NCBI GenBank assembly: GCA_001661515.1
Contig: LUVW01000006.1
Coordinates: 1-58,961, forward strand
From: Capniomyces stellatus
Taxonomy: Eukaryota; Kickxellomycota; Harpellomycetes; Harpellales; Legeriomycetaceae
Direction of reading: 5' to 3'
DNA length: 58,961 bases
Within the stretch, counting starts at the first letter, position 1. Each line of letters opens with the position of its first letter. Below the pieces are notes generated by a model that did not search any database, was not told the origin of the DNA, and saw only the letters and a list, made by a program, of their open reading frames with translations. The translations under genes were made by a program, and so were the position numbers. Of this stretch, positions 11,687 to 21,681 are shown piece by piece.

Positions 11687-12428
11687 GTTAATCGAATGAG
11701 GGAAGGGTATGTAATGAAGGTAAAGGCAGATTGAGTGGGGTAAACAGGTATCTGTAATTGTATAAATTGTACTTGGTAGCTTCTTTAATTTGGTTTCGAT
11801 ATTAAAGTGAATCACCAAATAATATCAGAGAATAAAAATCACTGGTTCTCATGTTTAATTGTTTGGCCAAGTATTGTGAGTTTGAAAGATGATTAGCCCA
11901 AAGTACATCAGCCGTTCCTTCTTAATAGAGTAGCTTTATTTTAATATCGAAGTATACTGTTGACGTGATGCCCCCTGATTATGGGCCAAGTTTACTCGAG
12001 CAAATATATTCGTGTTGGTATAACTGTTTTAGAGTAAGAGTAATAAATCGAATATTAAATTTACATTTAGCCAAACCGTTAGGCTGTACAGAGCTGTGGC
12101 AAGATCAGTAATCATTTTACTAGAAACACCAGAGATACCATATTACTAGCAGTGTACTGGTACTGTAATTGCGGACTTAATACCCAACCAATGGCATATA
12201 CGCAGCCCTTATTGCACATCCAATAACTTGTTAATGGTGTATCAGCGCTAGACAAGCAACAGCAGGCTTCCATGCCAATGACTGTAAAAGTTTACATCTT
12301 TAAATGACAGAGATTGGCATATTAGGACAAGGCATAATGATATTGCTGATAATATAAAAGGGGAAAACAAAAAAAAAAGGGAATAGGAAAAGGAAAGGGA
12401 AATGAAAAAGGAAAGGTACAGAAAAAAA

Positions 12429-12477
12429 GGAAAAAGGAAAAAGGAAAAAGGAAAAAGGAAAAAGGAAAAAGGAAAAA
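12429..12477. repeat. GGAAAAA minisatellite, 7 units
   Basis: Seven perfect GGAAAAA heptamers follow a less regular G/A-rich lead-in from 12360. It is upstream of KHA1. It does not match a known fungal telomere repeat. Confidence 0.85.
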
Positions 12478-12962
12478 CAAGCAGTGGTTTTTAACTCATT
12501 TGTATTAGTAAACTAGTCGTGGTGCTTATTTGATAAACATTTCTTATTCCATTGCCAGACAAAATAGATATACGGCTGATATACTATTAGCTCTTACAGA
12601 TATTTGTTCTAGTAAAGCATATATACTCGTAGATATCTTGATAGAAACAGGATAGGCTCTATTCAATAAAAAGTGGTAGAATATTTTAGAAAACAAATAA
12701 AAAGGGAACGTGAAGAATTATTCCTTTCTTGTTATAATTGCAAGGGTGGGATTACCTATATATATATATATATATATATATACACGTAGAGCAATTTCAA
12801 AAATACAAGTGGTAATCAGAAAAGGCAATAGATTAATACCAGGGCTCCTTTGTTGATAGTAAACTGTTTTTAAATAAAGTGTGATTTATCTCAAAAAATA
12901 AAACAAACCTGATACAAACAGAGCGGAAATTTACTTTAGAGTTTATGATACTGTTTTAATAG

Positions 12963-15900
12963 ATGGCAGCAGATCCTAACGCATCTAGCATATTCTCAGG
13001 GCGAAGGCCGCTAGAGTCAAGTATCACGGATCCAATTTCCTTATTTCTCATACAGCTCACACTGATAGTGTGCGTTTGTAGAGGACTGCATTTAATTCTT
13101 AGATATTTCCACCAGCCACGAGTCATTTCGGAGATTCTGGGAGGAATAATACTTGGTCCAACGGTTTTAGGAAGATGGGAGGCGTTTTCGAATACGGTTT
13201 TCCCTAAAAGCTCGCTCACTTATCTGAACCTTATAGCAAACTTTGGGTTGATACTGTTCTTATTTATGATAGGCTTGGAGCTAGATACAAAGGTGCTAAA
13301 GAAAAACATAAAGAGTAGCGCGCTTATAAGTGCTGCAGGAATAGTGTTTCCGTTTATTCTAGGAGTGGGAGTGAGCTATTTGATATACATAAAGATTCAG
13401 ATAACAGGCGAGTATGCCATTTTTATGCTGTTTTGTGGTGTTGCCATGTCGATAACAGCCTTCCCCGTGCTTGCAAGAATACTGAGCGAGCTAAGATTGC
13501 TAAAAACAAGAGTTGGGTCAATAACGATTACAGCAGCGTCGATTGATGATGTGGTTGCGTGGGTTTTGTTAGCAATGGTTGTGGCGTTGTCCAGAAACTC
13601 GAACGGAATTACGGCGCTCTGGATACTCCTAACTGGGACAGGTTATATCGTTTTTACACTAACCATAGTGAGGAAGATTTACGTTGGGTACCTGAAAAGA
13701 AATGGGTACCTTGGTGGTAGGGATCCTACGCCGCATGTAGTCTTCGTAACGTTTACCATGGTTTACATTTCGGCCTGGTTTACAGACGTATTGGGAATCC
13801 ATGCAATATTTGGGGGATACATAATTGGTGTTATAGTCCCACACACAAGCGGGTTTGCTATTAAGCTAACAGAAAAAATAGAAGACCTTGTAAACATATT
13901 CTTTATTCCAGTGTACTTTACGCTATCGGGACTGAAAACCAACTTGGGTGACTTGAATAGTCTGACTTCGTGGCTGATTTTGATATTGACAGTGTTTGTG
14001 GCCTTGTTTGGCAAGATTGTTGGTTGCTTGGTTGCGGCTAGGTTTGTAAAATTTAGCTGGAGAGAGTCATTGACTATTGGTGTGTTGATGAGCTGTAAAG
14101 GGCTGGTTGAATTGGTTGTATTGAATATCGGTCTAGAGGCGGGAGTCATTAACAGACAGGTGTTTACCATATTTGTTTTTACTGCCCTTATCACAACCTT
14201 CATAACAACACCGATTGTAAAAAGGATATATCCCAAACGATTTTATGTGTATACAGAACACAAGGATATTCCAAGTAGTAACGCCAGCGCTAGTGAGGAG
14301 CAGCATGTACACTTGGAACATGATGATGGCGCGGATGAATCTAAGCTCTCGGTTTTGATAGTCTTGAATAAGATCCAACAACTGCCCTCCATATTGACAC
14401 TGGTAAACATTGTAAACAGAAAAAAAAATACACCCAGCCTGGAAATGCGTAATCCTGCTTCTAACAATGGCGTGGCGGAAAACACACTGGTTTCATGTGC
14501 GATCAAGTGTCTTAGGATCACCGTGCTGAGACTGGTGGAGATGACTGGGAGGGATTCGTCAATAATGTTCCTATTTGAGTCGGATAATTTAAAAAGAGTT
14601 GACCCCATATTGTCAACGTTTCGAGCATTTTCCCAGGTTTCAAACCTTGAATCTTCGTACACATTATCTGTTTATAACCCCGAAAACTACTCGTCAAAAA
14701 TAATAGAACAGGCCAGGCAGGACAAATCGGATCTGTTGATCATTTCTGCATTTGGATCTATACCGATCGCTCACAGCCTGAAAGGAAACGAAGCTACCGG
14801 AATAAATGAGGAGATATATCCATTAGGGTTTTCTATTAGTTATGACTCGGAGCTTGTAAACAAGGTTTTCAGCAAGGCCAAGGCCCACGTTGGCGTGTTT
14901 GTCAACAGGGGTCTTGCAAATGAAAAGGTTGGCGATACGCCTCTGAACACGATAGGCCTATTAAGAGACAAAAGGAATATTTCTAGAAATAATTCAGCTC
15001 TAACGATGCTCCAGAACAATGAACCATGCAACAGCAGTACAGGAGCACCACAAAGCGAGGTGTTCAGAGGCGTTGCGCTGGAGCTGCCAATAGTTTTAAT
15101 CCCATTTTTTGGGGGACCAGATGATAGGTATGCACTGAAAACGATAGTTGAGCTCTGCGCAGACTCGCACGTGAACATAATTGTGATGCATTGTGTCTCA
15201 GCGGTGCTAAATGCAGATGCAACATACAAAAGCAGTGGTTTGGAAAAGACAAGTGGTGCAAAAAAGAACAGCATAAACTCTAGCGAGCTCACTAAATCAC
15301 AGTCTCCAGCAAATGAGAGCGAAAAGACGGATAGACAATTTTATGCAAACAACAAGAGGTCTCTAAAGTTAGCGTCAAAGTCGATCTCGCCATCTATTAG
15401 CTCCGAAATAAAGAAAGAAAGCATAAAGGCCGACCAAGAGTTTCTAGATTTGCTTTTAGGAGCAGTGGTGTGTAAAGGGCCTAAAACCGAGACATATGCA
15501 AGTAAGACAAACCCCGAGGTTACTGTTATTGATAGAGTCGGCAACAATGGGTGCGGAAATTTAGCAAGCGAGAATTCCAAAACAGAAGGGAGAAGCGGGA
15601 GTCATATTTTCAAAAACGTAACAAACAAACTGAAAAGGATTAAAAAAACCCACCAAGAAGATCTAGCACCAGAAGATAAAGAAAACAACGACATGGAGTC
15701 TGGTCAACAACAACAACAACAACAAACCAATGAAAAGTCTAACGAAAGTGCATATCAAATACCTAAAGTGGATTTTGGAAGTCCAAACATTCAAGATGAA
15801 CTAAGTCTTTTCGGCGAGTTTCCCGATTTGATCAAATCAGTTACAAGTCCAAAGTATAGAAATGTAAAGTACGTGGATGTTTCTAACGAAGCTGTAACAA

Positions 15901-16268
15901 AAACTTTTATTGACCATGCTCTATGCTTAAGGTATTGCGATATCGTTGTTTGTGGTAGAAATATAGACGATCGCATATCCAATTACGGGAGTGGCAATGG
16001 GATTGGGCACCACAAGGGCCTAGCAAACGCAAAGCTGAAAATTACTGATTCCAAGTTCTGGTATCCCAGCCACAAGCCCGAGCTTTTAAAAAAGAGGTTC
16101 TCTAGCTTACCAATTAACGACGATAGAAGAAAATCAATTGGTGACCTGCCCGAGATGCTGATAGCAGAAGGCTGTAGTGCAAGTATTCTAGTTATGCGGG
16201 CCTACATCGAAGATGCTGTAGGCGACCCAAGTCCCACTACTAACTTGCATATAGACGTTCTACCTTGA
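12963..16268 (+). CDS. KHA1: K+/H+ antiporter, KHA1/CPA2 family
   Basis: A single exon of 1101 residues. About the first 430 residues are the membrane domain of a monovalent cation/proton antiporter: DPISLFLIQLTLIVCVCRGL, then HQPRVISEILGGIILGPTVL, which is typical of Kha1 and plant CHX proteins. The central motif is TAASIDDVVAWVLLA with D195/D196. The remaining 670 residues are cytosolic, with two USP-like stretches (SVLIVLNKIQQLPSILTLVN; then IVLIPFFGGPDDRYALKTIV) as in CHX/Kha1 tails. There is also a Ser/Lys/Asn-rich linker and a seven-Gln run near residue 914. Yeast Kha1 sits in the Golgi and helps K+ and pH balance. Yeast Kha1 is 873 residues, so this tail is long. The ATG at 12963 is followed directly by the conserved N terminus. 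Confidence 0.9.
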   Translation: MAADPNASSIFSGRRPLESSITDPISLFLIQLTLIVCVCRGLHLILRYFHQPRVISEILGGIILGPTVLGRWEAFSNTVFPKSSLTYLNLIANFGLILFLFMIGLELDTKVLKKNIKSSALISAAGIVFPFILGVGVSYLIYIKIQITGEYAIFMLFCGVAMSITAFPVLARILSELRLLKTRVGSITITAASIDDVVAWVLLAMVVALSRNSNGITALWILLTGTGYIVFTLTIVRKIYVGYLKRNGYLGGRDPTPHVVFVTFTMVYISAWFTDVLGIHAIFGGYIIGVIVPHTSGFAIKLTEKIEDLVNIFFIPVYFTLSGLKTNLGDLNSLTSWLILILTVFVALFGKIVGCLVAARFVKFSWRESLTIGVLMSCKGLVELVVLNIGLEAGVINRQVFTIFVFTALITTFITTPIVKRIYPKRFYVYTEHKDIPSSNASASEEQHVHLEHDDGADESKLSVLIVLNKIQQLPSILTLVNIVNRKKNTPSLEMRNPASNNGVAENTLVSCAIKCLRITVLRLVEMTGRDSSIMFLFESDNLKRVDPILSTFRAFSQVSNLESSYTLSVYNPENYSSKIIEQARQDKSDLLIISAFGSIPIAHSLKGNEATGINEEIYPLGFSISYDSELVNKVFSKAKAHVGVFVNRGLANEKVGDTPLNTIGLLRDKRNISRNNSALTMLQNNEPCNSSTGAPQSEVFRGVALELPIVLIPFFGGPDDRYALKTIVELCADSHVNIIVMHCVSAVLNADATYKSSGLEKTSGAKKNSINSSELTKSQSPANESEKTDRQFYANNKRSLKLASKSISPSISSEIKKESIKADQEFLDLLLGAVVCKGPKTETYASKTNPEVTVIDRVGNNGCGNLASENSKTEGRSGSHIFKNVTNKLKRIKKTHQEDLAPEDKENNDMESGQQQQQQQTNEKSNESAYQIPKVDFGSPNIQDELSLFGEFPDLIKSVTSPKYRNVKYVDVSNEAVTKTFIDHALCLRYCDIVVCGRNIDDRISNYGSGNGIGHHKGLANAKLKITDSKFWYPSHKPELLKKRFSSLPINDDRRKSIGDLPEMLIAEGCSASILVMRAYIEDAVGDPSPTTNLHIDVLP

Positions 16269-16863
16269 CTTAACTAGTCTTCCTAGCTCAGCCTGTCCAA
16301 GTTTACCCATTGTTGGGCGATGTGTAGCTTTTATAATTATCGTGTATTATTTAACATCTTCAACAAAGTAGACAATATCCAACCTATGGAATAGCAGTAG
16401 CGATGTGGAATTAGTAATAAGCTTGTTGGACAGTTCCAAGTAGCTACCAAACTTTGATTTGTGGAATTTATTTAGTACTTGTAATTTTGTGATTATATTT
16501 GTATTAATAGTTGTATTTACTTTACGAGAATTGGCGAATCATAACCCTTGAATGGTTGTTCAATGAATTCGTTATTGTTGAGCTATTCTAGTTGGTTCCA
16601 CTAGTTATTTCCTTTGCTTTATTTATCTATTTGTTTTTTTAATTTTATTTTTCAAGAAAAAGAGTGTTTACTCTTTTCAGCGAGCAACTGCCAGTTTTAA
16701 ATCGACGAGTTAAACACAAATATTTGTTGCACAATAGTTGTGTGTGTATAAGTTTGAGGTTTTTTTTTTATTTCAACATTAGAGTACAAATGTAAACATA
16801 ACATCCATTTGCCGAAAATAACAATTAAAAGGAGGCCAGTACAAATAACCGACGCGAATAACA
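16269..16863. other. Spacer between KHA1 and SPC24
   Basis: AT-rich spacer holding the KHA1 3' flank and the SPC24 promoter. No repeat or open frame of note was seen. Confidence 0.5.
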
Positions 16864-17923
16864 ATGAGTGTGCCAGATTTATCAGAAAAAATTGAGCTGG
16901 TCAAAGATATCACTTCAAGAATACTATATGACCAAGATGTAATGCTTTTTCATGATGTAGAAGAACGATTGAAAAAAGTCAACAACAAGAACAACGAGAA
17001 GATATCGTCTTTGAATGCAACCATCAAAGGTATTTAATTTCCCATTCTTCTTTCTATCGCAGCATAAATCTGTAAAGTATATTTAAATCCAAGTTTGAAT
17101 TAAAAGGCTAAAGCAAGTTCAATCCATTTTATAAACATTGTAATGAAGCTCGAACCGTATTAAATAACTTCATACTCGAATGCTTATAACAGTTTTGGCT
17201 CAAGAGAAGGAGCAGGAGGATGCTGAATGCAACAGGATAAAATCGCAGCTATCAAATTCCGCGCATTTGGAACGGATTTCGAAAATAAGCAAGGACAGTA
17301 TGGATTACCAATTTTCAAAAAACGAGATTGACTCCACGATTGAATAAGTATCAAACTCCATTGTAAACTCATTTATCATGCAATCATTCAGATTTTACTG
17401 GTGTTTATTTACCAACAACAGCCAGAAAACTAAAGTAAAGAAATCATAAACATAAATCTTACTCTTTTCCTTATTTATTTTTACTTTTACACGTCTCAGA
17501 GAAGCGATATATTGTCACTAGAGGAGGAAATCAAGATCACAGAAGCCAGGAACTCGCTACCAATCCCACAAGCACCAGAAGTGTAACCAATATATAAATA
17601 TAAATATATATATATACTATTTCACCAATCTCTTTGTTATTCCTAACACATATTTGTCAGTAGCACTGGTTTTGATTAATACAACTTTTAAGCGCAGTGT
17701 TTACATGTGATTCTGATTTTCTTAATTGCTGGCTTTACTTAGACTCAAGCTGCAGCTGATTAGGGCATTGGGCGCGGAATTGGTATACGACGAGAATAGT
17801 GAGGACCCGCCAAAAAAAATGTTGCTAAAGTCATCAAAAAACCAAACATTGAACATAATAGATCTGGATGATAAGAAGCTAGACTCTTTTGAAATAGCAG
17901 AGCAGTTCTGGAACAATGTCTAA
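16864..17923 (+). CDS. SPC24: Kinetochore protein Spc24 (4 exons, in-frame TAA at one junction)
   Basis: Proposed exons are 16864-17029, 17193-17347, 17500-17582 and 17743-17923, about 198 residues. The N-terminal two-thirds is coiled coil (SEKIELVKDITSRILYD, LERISKISKD, SLEEEIKITEAR). The last exon is the globular Spc24 domain: LKLQLIRALGAELVYD, then MLLKSSKNQTLNIIDLDD and EIAEQFWNNV. Spc24 pairs with Spc25 inside the Ndc80 complex that links kinetochores to microtubules. Phases match at the first and third introns. At the second junction the natural donor GT at 17348 is preceded by an in-frame TAA (17345-17347); without it the phase (0) would be correct. The stop may be a sequence error, a real lesion, or a sign that a 13-base microexon (about 17423-17435) is used with an earlier donor at 17305. 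Confidence 0.7.
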
Positions 17924-20022
17924 TACTTCCAAGCTAATCTGTATTTATTTATATTTATTTTAACTTTAACACCATTACAATCTATTGCGGTTCATATCTC
18001 GATTACTTTCCTTTCTTCTTCTTCAGCTTATTGTTTAAAATATTCCGTTTATTGTTTTATTTCAATTGTATAAACCAAGTCAATTACCAACAGCCACCAA
18101 TGCGTTTATAAGACTGAGCTTCTGTAGTTGATATTGTTTAATTTGGTGGTTGCGAGCTTCAATCGTGTTTTATCGTATAAACAATAGTTAACGTTGTAAA
18201 TAAACGATCGAGACCTGTCAGGCTTATTTAATGTACAAGTGTGTGTATGCTTTCATTGTTGTGTTTCTAGACAAAGCGGCAAAAAAATCTAGCTTCAGCC
18301 ACGTTTTCTATAAATCTGCGTTTATCTAGTTTAACGCAGAAAGTGCAGCTGGTGTACATTTCTGCGAGTACAAACTTGATGATATATGCCACACTTATTT
18401 TACTTTTATTTTATCTTATTTTTTGGTTTGTTCATACCACTCGCCGAGTGCAATCTAGCCTATTTGTTGTAAAAGTATTGCTACCTATTTCAACAGCAAA
18501 AACAAAAACAAAAACAAAAACAAGGATTGTTGCTTTTAAGGACCAAGTGTCTTGATAGCTAGAATAAAACAAACATTTGACGAATAGTGCTATTAGTATT
18601 TATGCAGGTAATAACAAGATTCGTAAAAGCCATTGAATGCGAGGTATGTAAGTACGTATATTGACAATTAGATTTTCACAAGGTTTTGCGAGGTTTAGTG
18701 ATGAACAATGTTATATTGCATTTTCAATTTAAATATTTCAGCATACTTGGTATAAATAAAACCAAAAAGCAAACATTCGCATATACTTCGAGTACATATA
18801 ATGCACATTTTTTCTATTGTCTTGCCAAATATTTTTTCATGAGAAAACTGTTTCAAAGATTTTACCGAACCTTATATGTTGAATGGCATTAATGTCAAGC
18901 GTTTTCTTTTTATTGAAATAAATGTCAACCTTTTTTGAAGTACAACTTGTATCAACTGTTTTTTTTTGATAAATAAACATTAGAGTGTAGTAGGCTATGT
19001 GCTCTAAATAGCATTAAAATGGAAATCACATAGTCGAAAAAAAAACACTAATAGCACGTATATATACAAGTGGTGCATAGGGATGGTATGATATTGTTGG
19101 TATATATAGTATGCTATGCTATGCTCTTTGTCTTGATTTCAGAAAAGCGAGTCTTGGTTGAAAGTGAAGCTGGTTTATTGTCAAAAATAATACAGCTTCA
19201 ATAGAAAAAAATAGTCGAGTGGTTTGCTATTGTTGTTGAAATTTGGCATTGATAATGTAATAACCCGAAATTCTTTATCTGGTCAGAACATTACCTCCAA
19301 TGTACCTAGTAGGCTACATTTAAAGTCAGTAGTTGAGTAAGCCAGTGTCGAGTTTAGACAAAACAGCTATATTGTTGAGGATAATATAGGCAACAGCGAA
19401 TTATATTTAGGCAGCTACTCGAATAAGTACAATATTTAACAGTGGCATTTAGCCCAGTTAATTATAATACAAAAAGAACCGAATTATTCACAATAATTAG
19501 GCAAGTTGTGTTATTTATAAACACACAGAAAATACATTTTCCTATTCTTGCATGAGACAATTAACGGAAACTGAAGCTAATAATCAAGAAGGCTGTGCAA
19601 AGAAACCCAAGTATAGAATACATAATCTGATTCAAGATATAACACGCAAATGCACAAAGATTAGGTGTTTTAGGCAAAGAACCACAAACTAGTAGTATTG
19701 GCCATTACATGGCAGATATCTATATACATTATTAATCCTTTAAAGCGGATTGTAACGCCAATTGTTGAATTTGTATATTTATTATAAATACCTTCATAGC
19801 CCTGTTTATGTTGGATACGTTTCGATGTTAATTTGCTCTTTTTAAAAGAAAGAAAATTAGAAATACCATAAATCGTCCAATTTTTCAATTAAAACCAGAC
19901 GATTTGATCATAAATTTTTGCAGAATAAATAAGACAATTCATAAAACCAACATAGGCAAATAATATACAAAGCGAAATAATTTAAATAATAGGAAAACAA
20001 GCGCCAAGAGATCGAACGCATA
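17924..20022. other. 2.1 kb intergenic region
   Basis: AT-rich region between SPC24 and the tyrosinase gene. It contains an AAAAAC repeat near 18500-18523 and a TATGC repeat near 19111-19125. A short open stretch at 18602-18643 (MQVITRFVKAIECE then GTATGT) looks exon-like, but I found no continuation. No gene was recognised. Confidence 0.45.
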
Positions 20023-21315
20023 ATGCTATTTTCTATCAAAAGTATCGCTTTGGCCCTTTCATCCCTATATATAGTGTATAGTCAAAATTCATCAGCGGTG
20101 TGTGGGAACAGGACCATTAGAAAGGAAATAAGAACAGTCACCTCCGGAGAATGGCAGACAATTAAGGATGTAGTGCGTCTAATGAATAGAGATGGCTACC
20201 TCGCAAGTTTTGCTAAAACCCATACAGATTTATTTGCGTCCATACACGGAGGAGCGACATTTCTGCCATTCCATAGACTTTTTGTTAGACGTTTTGAGGA
20301 GATAGGGCAGGGCTATGACCAAAATTTCTTTGTGCCTTATTGGGACGCGGCTATGGATTTTAGCAATCCAGTCAACAGTATAGTCTTTCGATCAGACTAC
20401 ATGGGCAGGGATGGAAACAAAGCAAATAACAATTGTCTTGAGGATGGGTTTCAGGGAGCCTGGAATATGACCTATCCACGTAACCACTGTTTGAGACGGG
20501 TGTTGAATGGGCCTAACAGTACAATAAACTCCTGGTACTCGCCAGAGTTAGTAACATCAATGATGCAAACATCGCGAAGGTACGAAGATTTTAGAAGCGG
20601 GATCGAGTTTACACTGCATGGGGCTGTGCACCTTGGGCTGGGAGGTGAAATGACATCAGAGGAGGCACCAAATGACTTTACGTTCTTTATGCACCACGCA
20701 AACATAGACAGGATATGGTGGAAGTGGCAGAACTCGGTACCGGGCAACATCATGGCTTATGGCGGAACAAACCCCAACCGCGCACCAAATGGAGAGCTGA
20801 GCGATATTCTCCAAGTTTTTAACGAGTCGGTAGAAAGCGTGATGAGGCTTGGTCGTGGGCACATGTGCTACGATTATACTGACGTAATTCCACTGGACCG
20901 GCTAAATGGTTCAGTCGAAAATAGTCCAGAGTCTGAAGGCCAAGAGTCCAACACATCCGATGGCTTGAGGAGCCTTCAAATCAAGAACACAGCAGACATT
21001 GAGTTGGTGGACAAACTTAGAAGCTTGAGCCCAGAATCACAACGGCAGATATTTCCAGGGCTAGTGAGTGGAAACGCAAATCCCAACATGTTTGACCTGC
21101 CTGCTGTTAATAAAAAGGGTAGCAGTGGTAGTGCTAGTGGGCTCAAAAAGGATAAACCAGCAACCAAAAGACTGATCCCAATACCCCAGATGCCACCAAA
21201 GCACTGGTTCAAAATGCACAACTACGAAGAGAGACTTGTAAAAAGGGTGATTGAAAAGTCGATAAACGTTATAAAAAAGCTGAATAAGGAGGGATACGAG
21301 TGCCCCTATATGTAA
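20023..21315 (+). CDS. Secreted tyrosinase (copper monooxygenase)
   Basis: A single exon of 430 residues with an N-terminal signal peptide (MLFSIKSIALALSSLYIVYS). The tyrosinase central domain follows. Copper A ligands are H67, H75 and H84 in THTDLFASIHGG and FLPFHRLFVRRFE. Copper B ligands are H199 and H203 in LHGAVHLGLGG, and H224/H225 in FTFFMHHANIDRIWWKWQ. The first copper-A histidine has no C-x-H motif, so the Cys-His thioether of many fungal tyrosinases is absent. Several N-glycosylation sites are present, for example NGS at about residue 296. After residue 300 there is a Ser/Gly-rich linker and a basic tail ending GYECPYM. Tyrosinases oxidise phenols to quinones for melanin or wall crosslinking. 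The copper chaperone gene ATX1 lies about 4 kb away, but no link is shown. Confidence 0.9.
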   Translation: MLFSIKSIALALSSLYIVYSQNSSAVCGNRTIRKEIRTVTSGEWQTIKDVVRLMNRDGYLASFAKTHTDLFASIHGGATFLPFHRLFVRRFEEIGQGYDQNFFVPYWDAAMDFSNPVNSIVFRSDYMGRDGNKANNNCLEDGFQGAWNMTYPRNHCLRRVLNGPNSTINSWYSPELVTSMMQTSRRYEDFRSGIEFTLHGAVHLGLGGEMTSEEAPNDFTFFMHHANIDRIWWKWQNSVPGNIMAYGGTNPNRAPNGELSDILQVFNESVESVMRLGRGHMCYDYTDVIPLDRLNGSVENSPESEGQESNTSDGLRSLQIKNTADIELVDKLRSLSPESQRQIFPGLVSGNANPNMFDLPAVNKKGSSGSASGLKKDKPATKRLIPIPQMPPKHWFKMHNYEERLVKRVIEKSINVIKKLNKEGYECPYM

Positions 21316-21681
21316 CTATTGACAACTGCCCAACAGCTTATGTTTACTGGGCTTTTACTCCCTGGCGTTTTCTCATACTTCGTCCTACTCTACCTTCCTT
21401 CCTTCCTTCCTTCCTTTTATACGGTCAAATGTATTTATTAGTCATATTTTATTACTTGGTACAATAACGTGATTTTGCGAGCAAAATTATAATCGAATCA
21501 ATAAGTATCCAAATAGTACCAATAGTAATAGCAATGTAACGATGAACTTGTATTGAGTTGTAGTAAAATGAAATGGAAAAGCAGCAAAGTATAATAAAGT
21601 ATAGTGTGATATAATAATGAGATATTGGTGGAATAGTTACTGAGACAATAATGGAAAATGTAAAGTTGAAAGTGGATAAAT
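21316..21681. other. Convergent spacer with CCTT repeat
   Basis: This is the shared 3' flank of the tyrosinase gene (plus) and the ZNF277-like gene (minus). It holds a CCTT tandem run near 21393-21416. No gene was seen. Confidence 0.5.

Larger units (their letters stand above)
10662..12962. other. 2.3 kb intergenic region
   Basis: This region lies between ERV2 and the KHA1-like gene, both on the plus strand. It holds a perfect 17-bp hairpin at 11650-11686, a GGAAAAA minisatellite at 12429-12477, and a TA repeat near 12759-12782. No coding sequence was recognised. Confidence 0.5.

Noticed and set aside
12429..12477. GGAAAAA array as an internal telomere relic
   Set aside because: It does not match TTAGGG-type or other fungal telomere repeats I know; it is a simple minisatellite.
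18602..18643. Possible short exon (MQVITRFVKAIECE followed by GTATGT)
   Set aside because: No downstream exon could be found that continues it, so there is no gene to propose.
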